Below are positions 1-10,612 of a stretch of 64,000 nt of DNA, piece after piece. The notes under the pieces are model-generated. The model was not told the origin of the DNA. It saw nothing but the letters and a program-made list of their open reading frames with translations, and made no database searches. The DNA is from Prorocentrum cordatum (taxonomy: Eukaryota; Sar; Dinophyceae; Prorocentrales; Prorocentraceae), in assembly GCA_963575745.1 (NCBI GenBank), contig CAUYUJ010001758.1, positions 458,560 to 522,559 of the forward strand, read 5' to 3'. How positions within the stretch are numbered: the stretch's first letter is position 1; the number at the start of each line of letters is the position of its first letter. Both the position numbers and the translations under genes were made by a program.

Positions 1-52
1 GAGAGAATAAAGAGGGAGAGAGAGAGAGAGAGAATACAAAAAACAACAGCAA

Positions 53-97
<45 letters not shown>

Positions 98-175
98 CAG
101 AGAGAGAGAGAGAGAAAGAGAGAAAAATAAAGAAATAACGAAAACGAGAGAGAAAGAGAGAGAGGGATAGTGACA
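1..175. repeat. (GA)n simple repeat
   Basis: Almost pure GA dinucleotides with scattered AAA and ATA interruptions. It runs off the left edge, so its full length is unknown. Confidence 0.95.
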
Positions 176-753
176 CGTTTGCACTTCCAGTGCGGGGCAT
201 ACCCACGCATGGACCCCCCTTGCATCGGGCCTCCAGCATCCCCCGGTCGCCCCCCGTCGGGCATGGGCGATCCGCGCGCTCCTGGAGGCGCCCGGGGGCC
301 TCAAAGAGATGCCCCAGACTGTCCGTGTTGACCTCGGAGTGGGGATCGTTGTTTTATGCGCTGTTCTGCCGATCGGCGCGGGCCCTCGCACCCCCCCTCC
401 CCCCACCCCATGGGGCAGATCTTGGCTGTTCTTGGCGCCCGTTTCGAGCATATGTGGTCTCCCCCAGGGGGCGCACGGTTGTAAACAGTCGCACTGAGCA
501 GAGGTCCGGAGCCGGACCCCCCCTCCCTTCCCCCACCTTTCCGCCTGATGTCGAAACGCCGACTAAGGAGACGTTCGCATGATGCGGTGGGGGCGTTGGT
601 TAAGGAATGCGCCCAGGAGGCTGCAGACCCTGGTGGATTTCTTGTCTGATGAGGGCGGCGGTGATATCCATGGCCAAGCTTCGATTGGAGTTCCACTGGC
701 TTCCAGATCCTGGATTCCTTATCGAAGGGTCCCTTTATCCAATGCCCCCACCG
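176..753. other. GC-rich stretch without recognised gene
   Basis: Non-repetitive GC-rich sequence with overlapping short open frames on both strands and no recognisable domain. It ends at the spliced-leader relic. It may be the 5' flank of the retrotransposon insertion or an older piece of the element. Confidence 0.4.
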
Positions 754-776
754 TCCGTAGCCATTTTGGCTTCAGG
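754..776 (+). other. Relic dinoflagellate spliced-leader sequence
   Basis: TCCGTAGCCATTTTGGCT (754-771) matches the first 18 nt of the 22-nt leader that dinoflagellates trans-splice onto nuclear mRNAs. The remainder reads TCAGG where the leader has CAAG, a small change at the 3' end. An ATG follows at 779 and opens the first frame of the retrotransposon. A leader in the genome just before a coding frame is the known sign of an mRNA that was trans-spliced, reverse transcribed and reinserted. An 18-nt match by chance is very unlikely. Confidence 0.9.
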
Positions 777-778
777 CC

Positions 779-1276
779 ATGGAGCGCCCGACGACCGCGA
801 ATCGTCCGCGGGGCTCAAAGCGCGAGGGGCTCCTCGCTTTGGGCCAGTGCGACGCAATTTTGAGCCAGAACCTGGATGCGAGGCGGGCGTCCTCGGCGGG
901 AGGGGAGGCCCCCACGAAGGGCGGTGCTTCCCTGGGCGCTGGCACTCGCGGCGCTGGGGGCGGCGGCGGCAGGAGCGGAGCGTACTGGGTCTGCTCGTGC
1001 GGTCAGTGGTCCTACGCGACGAGAGGGTGGTACTTCGGCTGCCACGCCGTGGCCCCGCCTTGGGCGCGGGTGCGGGGATCGGCGGTCGGCGACCAACCCG
1101 CGCCCGACACTGGCGGCTTCGTCGAGGCGGGCAAAGGCAAACGAGGGCGCCGCAAGGCCCGACTCGCAGCCGCAGCTTGGGCTGGCAAGGCCTCGGACGT
1201 GGGCAGCGGAGGAGGCGGCATTAGCCAAGGCTGCCAAAGCGGAGGCAGCCAGGCGAAGGGTTCCCGACTGGCCTAG
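779..1276 (+). pseudogene. Gag-like N-terminal segment with CxC-type zinc motif
   Basis: The frame starts at the first ATG after the leader relic. Around residues 69-89 it holds W-V-C-S-C-G-x-W, an aromatic stretch and a further Cys-His (first Cys codon at 992). This resembles the Trp/Cys-rich ribbon at the start of many dinoflagellate LINE polyproteins, though one expected Cys of a four-Cys finger is not obvious. It continues into a Gly/Lys/Arg-rich tail and stops at TAG 1274-1276. The next frame, starting at 1340, is in the same phase, so one open frame was probably split by this stop. Confidence 0.6.
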
Positions 1277-1339
1277 CTGGAGCGTTCAATCGCCCACCAA
1301 AGGGCTTATCCCAGCCTCGGTGGCGAGGAATATGCTGTT

Positions 1340-2194
1340 GTGGCTCAGCGGATGTCCGCCCTTCGGGCCAAAAAGGAGCAGGCAGCCGCCCACCAGGCGC
1401 TCGACAAGGAGTCTGGCCTGTCCCCCACGGCGCGCCTGCGCAGGGCAGCCAACACGGCCAGCAAGGCGGAACGCAGGGCGGCAGCAACCCGCAAGGCGCT
1501 CGAGGCGGCGGACGCCGCAGTGGCAGCAGCAGAGGCGGCGATGCAGGCAGCGGCAGATCAGCTGGATGACGCTGAGGAGCGCCGCACTGAGGCGCGGGAG
1601 CGGCTGGCTGATCTGGAGGAGGCGGCAGCAGCGAAGTCCACGCAGGAGCGTTTGCCGGTCTCGGAGGATGTCTTACAGGCTGTGCGCGGGCTGTCCCTGC
1701 AGTTGCGGACCCTTCCGATGGCGCGCCAGGCGGGCAACTTCGCTGACGCGTGGGGGTCGAGCATGCAGCAGTTGCAGGCAGCTGAAGGGCGCTTCGCAGA
1801 TCGCGAGAGTTCACCAGTCACCAGCGCCCGTGAGCGATGGAGCGACACCTGCCCGATCGACGGCGGCGAGATCGACTCCGACTCGGACCTGGGCCTGGTG
1901 GGCGGGGTGGCGCCGGCCGCTGAGCGCGGCCAGGCGGGGCGCCTCCCGCCAGCGTCGGGGCCCTGGCCCGGGTGCCGAGGAGTGCTGCGCGCGAGCTGGC
2001 GGCAGAGGCATGCGACCTGGGCCCTCTGGCGGCGGTGCCTACAGGCCACGCAGCGGCGGCTGCTGGGGCGAAGCTGCAGCTTTAGGCCCAGCAGCGAGAG
2101 GCAGGCATATAGAGCGGCCCAGCTCAAGCTGGCCGAGGCGCTCCCCAGAGTTGCGTCGGCAGCCAGTGTGATCACGCTCAACGGCTCTACTTAG
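1340..2194 (+). pseudogene. Coiled-coil gag-like (ORF1-type) segment
   Basis: The first 120 residues are an Ala/Glu/Arg/Lys-rich heptad stretch (alternating ERR, AAA and EAA blocks) that should form a coiled coil. A short acidic patch (DSDSD, about residue 180) follows. Coiled coils are typical of ORF1/gag proteins that multimerise on LINE RNA. It shares the phase of the upstream zinc-motif segment. The part after about residue 190 is Arg-rich and may already be out of frame. The role is inferred from position and composition. Confidence 0.6.
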
Positions 2195-2419
2195 GCAGAA
2201 GCCAGAACGGCGATCGAGCAGATCCGCGACGAGGGCGCCCAGGATGATGTCTTCTTGGCGCATGGGGCTCGTTTCGCAGGTGCGTCCGCTGCTTCCTCTG
2301 CTCGGAGCTGGCGCGCGAGGAACGGACTCTAGGCGGCGTTCGGCCCCTGCAGGCGCACGGGCCAGCTGGCGCAGGAGGTCTCTTCGGAAGTAGGGGCCCT
2401 GGCGGCGAGCTTCAGAGGA

Positions 2420-2725
2420 GTGGCGCGGGCCGAGCAGGGCTGGGGCGACCTCCCGCATCGGGCGATCGCGCGTCGGGCCGCCTGCGGTGACTTGGTGATC
2501 GTGGTTGCCAGCCTCTACCTGGAGCACTCCGCGAAGCTGGCGGGCGTCGACCCCGAGCTGCTCGGCATGGCCCAGGAGTTCCTGAACGCCGCCAGCGAGC
2601 CCTTCATTGTGGCGGGCGGCTGGAATGTGGAGCCGCAGGAGCTGCCAGCGTCATGGTGGCCTCGTTTGATCGGAGATGCCGCGCTGGAGCCACCGCGGCC
2701 GACCTGCAACGACAAGGAGTGCGAC
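2420..2725 (+). pseudogene. Endonuclease domain (C-terminal part), mutated
   Basis: The segment reads V-A-S-L-Y-L-E-H, then F-I-V-A-G-G-W-N-V-x-P-Q-E-L (codons about 2600-2640), then P-T-C-N-D-K-E. This is the second half of the exonuclease-endonuclease-phosphatase fold used by LINEs to nick target DNA. The conserved motif is normally GDWN or GDFN; here the Asp codon is GGC (Gly, 2618-2620), which should abolish activity. After CNDKE the match moves to another frame (F-V-V-S-A-L-L, about 2731-2751), so a frameshift lies near 2720. The first half of the domain is not readable. Confidence 0.75.
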
Positions 2726-2730
2726 TGTAC

Positions 2731-3606
2731 TTCGTCGTCTCGGCTTTGCTGGCGGCGGTCGGGCCCCGGGTCGAGGCTCTTCGGCCGACGACGACGTGCC
2801 CGCGCGTGCCAGCGCGCCTCCCCCTCGCGAAGCTGGGCGCCTTGGCCAAGGTCTGTGCGCTGAAGTCGCCGCGGAGGTTCGACGTTGCGCTGATGGTGGC
2901 GGTCGAGGCGAGGGCTCGAGCGGATGCCCTGGCCCAAGAAGTGCAGCGGCAGGCCCCTCTGCTGGATGCTCGGGGCCTTCCCGATGAAGCGGTGCGCGAG
3001 TTGTGCGACGTGGCGGAGGAGCACCTGATTGGGCTGTTCGAGATTCAAGATGTTGGCGCCTGCTGTGGCAGGTCGCATGGTGCCCGTGGGGTTCAGAAGT
3101 GCCTGGAGGACTTCCAGCGCACAGAGACGGCGGGGAAGGTCAGCCCGCTGACGAGGTTCTGGGGCCGCCTCGGGCGGCCCACAAGGCAGCTGACGGCGGC
3201 CGCGGCGGCGCCGGTTCCACCGCCTGGGCATCGGGCCGACATGGGGCCCCTGATGGATGCCGCCCTCGCCTTGGCGCCGAACTTCACCCAGCAGGGCTGC
3301 GACGCGTTCGCGCCCGCGAGCATGCGGCTGCTGCTGGGGGAAGTCGAGGCGCCCGCGCGGGCTGGCGGCTTCCTCCTGGGGGCCATCCAGGCTGCCGCGG
3401 CTAACCGCGCCATGTCGGGCGCTCATCTTGCGCGACGCCGCTGGGCGGAGTTCGTGGGCGACGCCCCTGCAGCTGGAGCCAGCGGGGCGCATGCAGTCAG
3501 CGAGCAGCAGCATGCGGAGAAGCTCTCAGTCCTGGTCGATGGGAGGCCAAGCAGACGCCCCCCAGTCCCGCAGGTGGGCCAAGCGGCCTTGGGCCAGACG
3601 CTGTAG
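2731..3606 (+). pseudogene. Endonuclease tail and EN-RT linker
   Basis: This frame carries the end of the endonuclease and about 280 residues of Ala/Arg/Leu-rich linker with amphipathic segments. No catalytic motif of its own is visible. It ends at TAG 3604-3606, about 25 bases before a 13-G homopolymer (3632-3644). Fragments of the next domain appear in a different frame after that run. Confidence 0.55.
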
Positions 3607-3639
3607 GAATGGAAGCAGCTCTGGGTTGACAGGGGGGGG

Positions 3640-4539
3640 GGGGGGCAAACTCGCTGCGGGCCATTTCGCGGCGCTGATCGCGTTCCTAACGGAGCCCGAC
3701 GGCGGCGGGAGGCCCATCGGGCTGATGCCCCTCTGGCTGCGGCCGCGGGGCCGCATGCGAAGACGGCGTTGCGCCGGCGGGGGACAGAGCGCGAGCTGCC
3801 CGAGATCTGGGGCAGCAGCCTGGGCGCCAGCTGCGAGAGGGCGGCCTACTTTCACAACCTCTACCTCGGGCTGGCGCGCTCGAAAGACTTCGAGGGAGTG
3901 TCCGTCGACTTCGATGCCAGCAAGTTTTACGAGTGAGTCGACCGCCAGCAGCTCTTCCAGGCGGCGGACGCGAACGGATTCAGCGTCGGCCTGGCGAAGG
4001 CCCTCTGCGTCGCCTGCGCGGGCTCCGGGCGCGCCGCGGTGGGCGGCGCCGTCGGCGAGGGGATCTGTGCGAGAGAGTCGGCGATCGCAGGCTGCTCTTG
4101 TGCGACCACGATAGCTCGTCTGATGCTGCACGACCTGTTGCTTCGCGGTCGCGCCCTCCTCCAGGTTGGACGAGTGGCCAACGCGATCGAGGATGTAGCG
4201 GGGCGCGGCGTCGGCGCGAAGCGGATCCTGCTGCGCCAGATCAGCCAGTTCGCCACCGGGATCGTGGCCATGCTGCGCGACAAGCGCCTGCCCATCAACT
4301 GGGGCGAGACGAAGGTTCTGGCGTCGTCGGTCGACCTGCAGAGGGCGCTGCGGGCGCGGGATGGCTGGCCGCTGCCCGCGGGCGCGTTCGTCTCAGGGCA
4401 TCGCGACCCCGGAGGCGACGCGACGGCGGGGGCCCACCGCAGGGTGACCGCGCAAGTGGCGCGCGAGCTTGCAGCCCTGCGGCAGGCGTCTCGTCTCGGT
4501 CGATCTTCGGCCCGGGTCTGCGACAAGCCGATGCGATGA
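3640..4539 (+). pseudogene. Reverse transcriptase domain, frameshifted and stopped
   Basis: Frame 2 gives A-L-I-A-F-L-T-E-P-D-G-G-G-R-P-I-G-L (3671-3724), the fingers motif of LINE reverse transcriptases (usually K-x-G-x-x-R-P-I). The match moves to frame 1 with V-D-F-D-A-S-K-F-Y-E (3904-3933), motif A, where the sequence then reads TGA (3934-3936). Later I-N-W-G-E-T-K-V-L-A-S-S (about 4294-4329) fits the region after the active site. The Y/F-x-D-D of motif C is not visible where expected, between 4140 and 4240. The enzyme copied element RNA at the nicked target; this copy cannot. Confidence 0.8.
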
Positions 4540-5415
4540 GAGCGGGGCTGGCGGCGGAAGCCCTCTGGGGCTCAGCTACCTCTGGAGCGCCGCCTGGCCG
4601 CGCGCGGGCCCCGTGGGTGGCGGCGGCTAAGAGTGCAGGGCGCCTGGCCCCAGGAGCAGCCCTCAGCTTCGCGCTGCTCCGCTTTGCAGGCGGCCGGCGC
4701 CAGGGGCCCCCTGGCCATCGCGACGAGCATAGCGGTGCAGGCCTACGTCCGTGCGATATGGGCGCGCCAGGCCTGGCCAGCCGCGGTCAAAGCTTGCTTG
4801 GCGTCCAGCCTGAGGCTCGAGCACAGCCAGAGGCCATGGGCGGCTGTGCGTGACCCCGTGACGGCGCTGGTGCTAACCTTGATGCGCATCGGCTGGGGGC
4901 TCGCGCAGGACGGCCTTGCCGTCAAATGTGAGCTGGGCGCGGAGTTCGACGCGCGGCGCTGGTCGCCCGCCTTCCTGCCGGAGCGCGCGCGCGAAGCGAC
5001 CGGGAAGGTGGCCGCCATGGAGGAGCACCGCGCGCGCGCGCCGAGGCGCTCCGGCCGTGGCGGCTGCCTCCAGCGTGACGCCAGTCAACGAGCTGTTGGG
5101 CATGAGAGCCGCGGACACCTGGGCCCGCCACCACAAGGGCTGCCCGCGCTGGCTGGCGTCGCTGCCCCACTGGCCCCAGATGAGGCCCGCCAGGCGCAAG
5201 TCCGACATCGGTCCCGCATGCCTCCTACGCCAAGGGGGAGCAGGGGCGATGTTTCACCGACACTTTGAACGCCCAGCCTGGCATTCCCGCAGGAGAGACC
5301 GCCTTCCAGCAGACCTGAGGCAGGACGCCAGCGCGGCTCGCAACCTCGGGGAAAGATTTGGCGAGCTGTTCGCCCGAGGTCTCTTCGCCGACGCGGCGCC
5401 CTTGGTGAAGAGACC
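4540..5415 (+). pseudogene. RT thumb/connection region, heavily decayed
   Basis: Between the last recognisable RT motif and RNase H the coding signal jumps frames. The frame from 4633 (for example A-V-R-D-P-V-T-A-L-V-L-T-L-M-R-I-G-W) looks like the helical connection region, but no motif can be named. It is placed by position only. Confidence 0.4.
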
Positions 5416-5960
5416 GTGCCGGCAGCCTCGCTGGGAAGGCAGCAGATCGGATGGGAGAGCCTCATGGTGGCGCCGCCTGGGGCGCGGGTCTTCACGGACG
5501 GTTCTTGCACCGACAGCCGCTCCCCCACCCTCCGCTGCACGGGCTGGGCAGTCATCGTGATGTCTCAGGAGGGCCAGGTCACGGCGCATGCCTGGGGCGC
5601 GGTCCCGCCGCATGAGATGCCCACTCAGTCAGCGCGGGCAGGCGAGGACTCTGCGGCTGTAGTGGCGTTGAAGGAGATCATCTGGGCCTATGAAATCCTC
5701 GGCGACTGCAAGGGCGCAGTGGACTTCATCGGTAACCTGCAGCGCGCTCGGGCGCCGACCTCGCTTCGCGCCCACCTGCGGGCGCGGGTCAGCGACGAGG
5801 TCGAGGGGGCCACGGCGAGGCACATCCCGTCCCGCACTTCCGTGGAGGCGGTCAGGCGCGGCGAGGTCTCGGCGAAGGAGAGAGACGGGGGCCGCCTGGC
5901 CGACCAGAGGGCCAAGCTGGGCGCTGGACTACATGCGGTGGATGACGATGACATCCTGCT
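5416..5960 (+). pseudogene. RNase H domain of the retrotransposon
   Basis: The segment shows V-F-T-D-G-S-C (Asp codon 5497-5499), G-W-A-V-I-V, then A-G-E-D-S-A-A-V-V-A-L-K-E (Glu codon 5644-5646) and G-D-C-K-G-A-V-D (Asp codon 5704-5706). Further on, H-I-P-S-R-T-S-V-E-A-V-R-R-G-E-V-S and L-A-D-Q-R-A-K-L-G-A match the end of the domain, with its last Asp. These are the D-E-D-D acidic residues of RNase H type 1, which removes RNA from the RNA-DNA hybrid. All four appear present, so this is the best preserved domain of the element. Confidence 0.85.
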
Positions 5961-6086
5961 GCTCGAGGGCCTTGCGGCCCGCGCCCGTGCGCGGCCAGGT
6001 GCGCGGCGGAGATCGAGGTCCACATCGCTGACCATGGGGCCAATGGCTGCCGGCCGACGGCGACGCTCGAGGACCTCGACTTCGGC

Positions 6087-6945
6087 GTGCCCGAGAGGAG
6101 GGCCAGCGAGCCCAGCGCGGTGGCAGGCGGCCCCCCAGGCGCGACGGCCGCTGCAGTGCTGGCGGCGCCTGCCGCGGCGGCGGCCTCGGGCGCGGTGGAG
6201 CGTGGAGGCGCCCTGCCCGCGCGGAAGCGGCTTGCGTCGGCGGCGTCGGCGGGCGCCAGCGGCCTGGGCAGGGCCGGCAGTTCGGCCGCCGCAACGCCAG
6301 CTGCCGACTGGCGCGTGGCGCGTCGGATCTTGGCTCCACCAGCGGCGGGCAGCGGCGTGGCCCTAGGACGTCCGCCGCCGCCTGGAGCTGAGCCCCGGCA
6401 GGTCCGAGGCCACCGGCTGATCATGGGGCGCGTGGAGGGTGGGGCAGGGCAGTTCTCAGCCTGCACCACGTGCTTCGTGCGCGCGAGGACGCCCGAGATG
6501 CGTCGGCGCGGGCTCCGCGACGAGTGCGCGGGGGCCGCCGCCAGCCGAGCCCGCCAAGGCTCGAGGGCGCAGGCGCGCAGCGACCTTGAGCGCGGCCTGC
6601 TGCCGGGGCTCGCGGCGCCGACTGCCGAGGTGCGGACCCGCTGGGCGGAGAAGCTGGGGCTGGAGGCGGGCGGCGACCAGGTCGCGGGCGCGGCGGCGCG
6701 CACCCGCTCGGCGCTGGGCGGCGAGGATGAACGGCCAGCCAGGCGCCAGAGGACGTCCGCGGCGGCCGCTGGCAGGAGCTCGGGCGCCAGCGCAGCCGAC
6801 GGCGTCTTCGTCCTGCCGCCAGCCGAGGCGGTGGCCGCGGCCCGCGGCCTCGCCTCGGCCGAGGATGCGCGTGCCCGCGGGGCGGCGGCTCGCCTGTCGA
6901 GAGCGGCCGCAGCGGCTGCCACGCGCGCGTGGCGCACAATTGCAT
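6087..6945 (+). pseudogene. C-terminal Cys/His region of the retrotransposon
   Basis: The frame carries H-R-L-I-M near residue 111 followed by C-T-T-C, about 35 residues from the start of the motif region, and a later Cys (codons about 6417-6530). This resembles the H-x(n)-C-x2-C zinc-binding tail found after RNase H in dinoflagellate LINEs. The rest is an Ala/Arg/Glu-rich helix-prone tail. It is in a different frame from RNase H, so another frameshift lies near 6000-6100. Confidence 0.55.
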
Positions 6946-6948
6946 GAT

Positions 6949-7328
6949 TTATTTAATCGTTTCGTTCATTCCACCGGCCCTGGGGCCCTCTTTAAGGCCT
7001 CTTGGGGGCCTCTTGGGGACCTCTTGGGCGTCTCTTGAGGCTCCTTGGCGGCGCCATGGGGGCCCCAGGGCCTCTTGGGGGGCTCTTGGGGGCCTTTTGG
7101 GGCGGGAAGGGGTAGTCGATTGCGGTCCCCCTTCGGAGGCCACGATCCTCGTGGGGGGTGTCGAAAAATGGCCTCCCTTGGAGCGTTCTGGGGACCTGAC
7201 TGGGACCTAGCCGGAGTACTTTTCGTCTCGAGGGGCCCCAGAGGCCGCTCCGCGCGCGCAATTAAAAGTATGTTTAATCAGTTGCCGGAGATCTTAGCAC
7301 GCCTCTGGCCCGTTGGGCCAGCGAATTT
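6949..7328. mobile_element. 380-bp dispersed element, family A, copy 1
   Basis: Runs from TTTATTTAATCG to GGCCAGCGAATTTT and is collinear along its whole length with 50257-50632. Shared landmarks are a run of CTTGGGG(G)CCT units, GGTAGTCGATTGCGG, GTGTCGAAAAAT and GGAGATCTTAGCACGCCTC. It abuts the dead retrotransposon. No coding capacity is seen. Confidence 0.85.
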
Positions 7329-7329
7329 T

Positions 7330-7850
7330 GACACGGCCCAGGACGGCCTTGGAGGTTGCCAAGACTGCCCAGGGGGCGCTCCGGAGGAGTCGAAGACGTT
7401 ACACCGTATAGCCCCAAGGCAGCGCAGTGGACTTGCCCCCAGAGGTCCCCGCGACGGCCCAGGGGGGGCTCAAAGACAGCCCCGGATTGGCCCTCTAGGA
7501 CACCCTCGACAGCCCCAAGATGGAGGAAGAGGAGGAGGAAGAGGAGGAAGAGGAGGAGCAGGAGTGGGGAGGAAGATCTTGCACGCCCGGCGCGGCGCAC
7601 GCTAGTTGTATGTATCCTCTAGTCCGTACGTCCGCACCGTCAGATAGAGGACGACGTTCGCGCGGCGATGCCCCGACGTAAGTACGACGCAAATCTGTCG
7701 TGAATCCGAATACGGCGTAAATCAGACGTGGATCCGACGTGGGTTCGGTTTCAAAATGCCGTGCGAGGCCTCCATGAGCTTCCCCTTGAAGAGGAGAAGG
7801 AGGAGGAGGAGGAGGAGGAGGAGGAGGAGGAGGAGGAGGAGGAGGGAGGG
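7330..7850. repeat. Degenerate minisatellite and GGA arrays
   Basis: 7330-7515 contains degenerate CCCAGGACGGCC-type units, the reverse strand of the CTTGGGGCCT family. 7517-7565 and 7792-7850 are GGA/GAG arrays. Between them 7620-7760 has loose TACGACGTAAATC-like units. Long open frames here are artefacts of repetition. Confidence 0.6.
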
Positions 7851-8005
7851 ATAGGAAAAGGTGCAGAGGCGGTCGAGAAGGACGGCGCACAAGAGGAGGG
7901 GGCACAGGAGCCGGGGCGAGGGCCGGGAACAGGAGCTGGGAGGATGTCTTACGGCAGGGCGAGCGTCACTGCCTGGGGCATACCTGCTGGACGCATGGGT
8001 GATCA

Positions 8006-8170
8006 CCACCCACCAAACCACCCCAACCCAACCCGAAGGCTCAGATTTACCCTCGATTTCCAGTGGGGGGGGGGGTCGGGAAACATCGACAAAAACACCT
8101 GTGGAACCCTTACCCCCCCCAACCCGAAATTCGGGTCTTCGGGTTGGGTTGGGGTGGTCTGGTAGGTAGT
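8006..8170. mobile_element. MITE-like element, family B, copy 1
   Basis: About 165 bp with 34-bp terminal inverted repeats: ACCACCCACCAAACCACC at the left and GGTGGTCTGGTAGGTAGT at the right, with about three mismatches across the full arms. The core has a G12 run, ATTTCCAGTGGG and AAACATCGACAAAAACACC. A second copy lies at 20888-21345. Confidence 0.85.
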
Positions 8171-8299
8171 CATGAGTCTCGGGATGGCTGCTTCGGCATA
8201 GTGGGCAAACATTGGCACGCTCCACTGGGCACTGGAGAATGTTTTTTTTTCCCAACCATCCTGTGGTGTTGGGTCCTCGTTTTGAAGAGACGGTGCCCG

Positions 8300-8398
8300 C
8301 GTCCTCTCCTCTCCTCCTCTTCCCCCTCCTCCCTCTCCTCCTCCTCCTCCTCCCCACCTCCACCTCCTCCTCCTCCTCCACCTCCTCCTCCTCACATC
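8300..8398. repeat. (CTC)n array
   Basis: Nearly pure CTC trinucleotides with a few CAC/CCT variants. It is followed by CATCATCAGCATCAGC. Confidence 0.9.
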
Positions 8399-8524
8399 AT
8401 CAGCATCAGCATAATTGGCATCACCACGCCATCCGACCATGTATCTCTGTGGAATTCGCGAACCCCTTTCTCAGAGAGTTGTTTGTTGACACATCACGCC
8501 GTCTCCATCGGTATCTTTGGACTC

Positions 8525-10100
8525 GGGCGACGTCCATCAGTGTGCTCCACCGAAGGCCCCAGGGCAAGGTCCCATGGCGTATCACCTCCATTTTCGGCGC
8601 ACCCCTCACACGTTCCGTGCCCCATAGGAGAGCTCCACCGAAGGCCAAGTGGTCAGGGTCCCCATGCGGTTCCACCACCATTTGGCGCACCCCTCCACAC
8701 GTTTCGTGGACCCATAGTGAGCTCCACCGAAGGCCCCAGTGGCAAGGTCCGCATGCGGTTCCACCTCCATTTCGGCGCACCCCTCACACGTTCCGTGGCC
8801 CCATAGGGAGCTCCACCGAAGGCTCAAGTGTCAGGGTCCGCATGCGGTTCCACCTCCATTTCGGCGCACCCCTCACACGTTTCGTGGCCCCATAGGGAGC
8901 TCCACCGAAGGCCCAAGTGTCAGGGTCCGCATGCGGTTCCACCTCCTTTTCGGCGCACCCCTCACACGTTTCGTGGCCCCATAGGGAGCTCCACCGAAGG
9001 CCCAAGTGTCAGGGTCCGCATGCGGTTCCACCTCCATTTCGTCGCACCCCTCACACGTTTCGTGGCCAAAGGGAGTACCACAGAATAATGCCCTAGTGTC
9101 CAGGTTCGCATGCGGTTTCCACCTCCATTTCCGGCGCACGCCCTCCACACGTTTCTGGGCCCCCAAGAGGGAGCCCACCGAAGCCCCATGTCAGGTCCTC
9201 TGCGGTTTACACCTCCATTTCGCGCACTCCATCCCTCACACGTTTCGGGGCCCCATAGGGAGCTCCACCGAAGGCCCCAATGCTGCCGTCCGCATGCGTC
9301 CCGCACACCCATTTCGGCACACCCCTCACACGTTTCGTGGCCCCATAGGGAGCTCCACCGAAGGCCCCAGCGCTGCCGTCCGCATGCGTCCCGCACACCC
9401 ATCTCGGCACACCCCTCACACGTTTCGTGCCCCATAGGGAGCTCAACAAGCCCGAACCCAGTTCCGCAATGCGGTTCTTCCATCCATTTCCGGCCGCACC
9501 CCTCACACGCTTCGTGGCCCCATAGGAGATCCACCTGAGGCCCCATTGGCTGGTCGCATAGTTTCACCTCCAATTCGGCGCAGCCCTCCCATCTCGGCGC
9601 AGCACCCTTCACAACGTTTCGTGGCCCCCATAGGAGCTCAGCCTAAGGCCTAAGTGGCAGGGTCCGCATGCAGTTCCACTTCCATTTCGGCGCACCCCGT
9701 CACACGTATTTTCGTTTTTGGGGGGGTCATAGGGAAGCCCCGCCTAACCCAATTGGCCGACGGTCCGCATGCGGTTCCACCTCCATTTCGTCGCACCCCT
9801 TACACGTTTCGTGGCCCCATAGAGAGCTCCGCCTAAGGCCCAAGTGGCAGGGTCCGCATGCAGTTCCACCTCCATTTCGGCGCACCCCTCACACGTTTCG
9901 CGGCCCCATAGGGAGCTCCACCGAGGGCGCCAATGGCAGGGTCCGCTTGCAGTTCCACCTCCATTTCGGCGCACCCCTCACACGTTTCGCGGCCCCACAG
10001 GGTGCTCCACCGAAGGCCCCAGTGGCAGGGTCCGCATGCAGTTCCACCTCCATTTGGCGCACCTCTCACACGCTTCGTGGCCCCATCGGGTGTTCCACCA
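8525..10100. repeat. 89-bp tandem satellite array
   Basis: About 17 tandem units built around GTGGCCCCATAGGGAGCTCC, AAGGCCCAAGTGTCAGGGTC, CGCATGCGGTTCCACCTCC and CGGCGCACCCCTCACACG. Measured spacing is 89-90 bp where units are clean (8808, 8897, 8987). Between about 9060 and 9760 units carry many small indels, then become clean again. 89 is not a multiple of 3, so open frames through it are not genes. Confidence 0.95.
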
Positions 10101-10450
10101 ACGACGATACTTACAACGGCGGCATTCGGAATTGCGTATGGTTGGGCCCTTCGCCAGGATAATTTGTTTTGTCTTGTTTTTTTGTTTGCCCTCTGGGTTA
10201 TGACGCGCGTTGTGGCTCCTGACCTCTTCCCCGTTACTCCCCCCACAACGTAACGCTCCCCCCCTTCAGTGCGTCCCCGGCACCACGTCAGGCACCACGT
10301 CTGGCACAGCGTAGGCACCACAGTCTGGGAGGGGGGGGCGTTACTTATTGCCCACCCCCCTCCCCCCTCCGCCGCACCCCCCCCCCCCTCCCCCCCATAA
10401 CGCCCGTTACTGTCGCGGATGCAATATGCGCTCCTGGTACCCTGAACGTT

Positions 10451-10612
10451 GAGGCATACAGTAGGAGACAAACCCAACCCTGAGACCCCAGGAAGTCCAT
10501 TGACTTTCAGTGTGATAATCTCACGCTCCCCATAGCAAAGCCATCGAAACCCAAGAAACACAGGGCACCCTGGAGGCGAGCAGGGCGTTTCTTGGCATGA
10601 ACCTCCACTGCA
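10451..10612. repeat. Dispersed repeat, family C, copy 1
   Basis: Collinear with 18115-18276. Both share ACAAACCCAACCCTGAGACC-like sequence, CCAGGA(A/C)GTCCATT, CCATCGAAACCCAAGAA, GGGCACCCTGGAG and TCTTGGCATG. No coding content seen. Confidence 0.8.

Larger units (their letters stand above)
754..6945 (+). mobile_element. Decayed LINE-type retrotransposon (gag-like, EN, RT, RNase H)
   Basis: One + strand series of fragments gives the order zinc-finger/coiled-coil region, apurinic-like endonuclease, reverse transcriptase, RNase H and a C-terminal Cys/His region. This is the layout of dinoflagellate non-LTR elements. The frame shifts several times (near 2720, near the G13 run at 3632-3644, near 3790-3900, after 4539) and is cut by stops, for example TGA at 3934-3936 inside RT motif A. 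The element is therefore dead. A 380-bp dispersed element starts right after it at 6949, so its 3' end may be lost. No long terminal repeats were seen. Confidence 0.85.

Noticed and set aside
5852-6937. Minus-strand frame of 361 codons over the RNase H region
   Set aside because: It is the shadow of the + strand retrotransposon; the + strand carries the recognisable RNase H residues.
8525-10100. Possible CRISPR-like regular repeat array
   Set aside because: Units are contiguous 89-bp satellites without unique spacers, and the host is eukaryotic.
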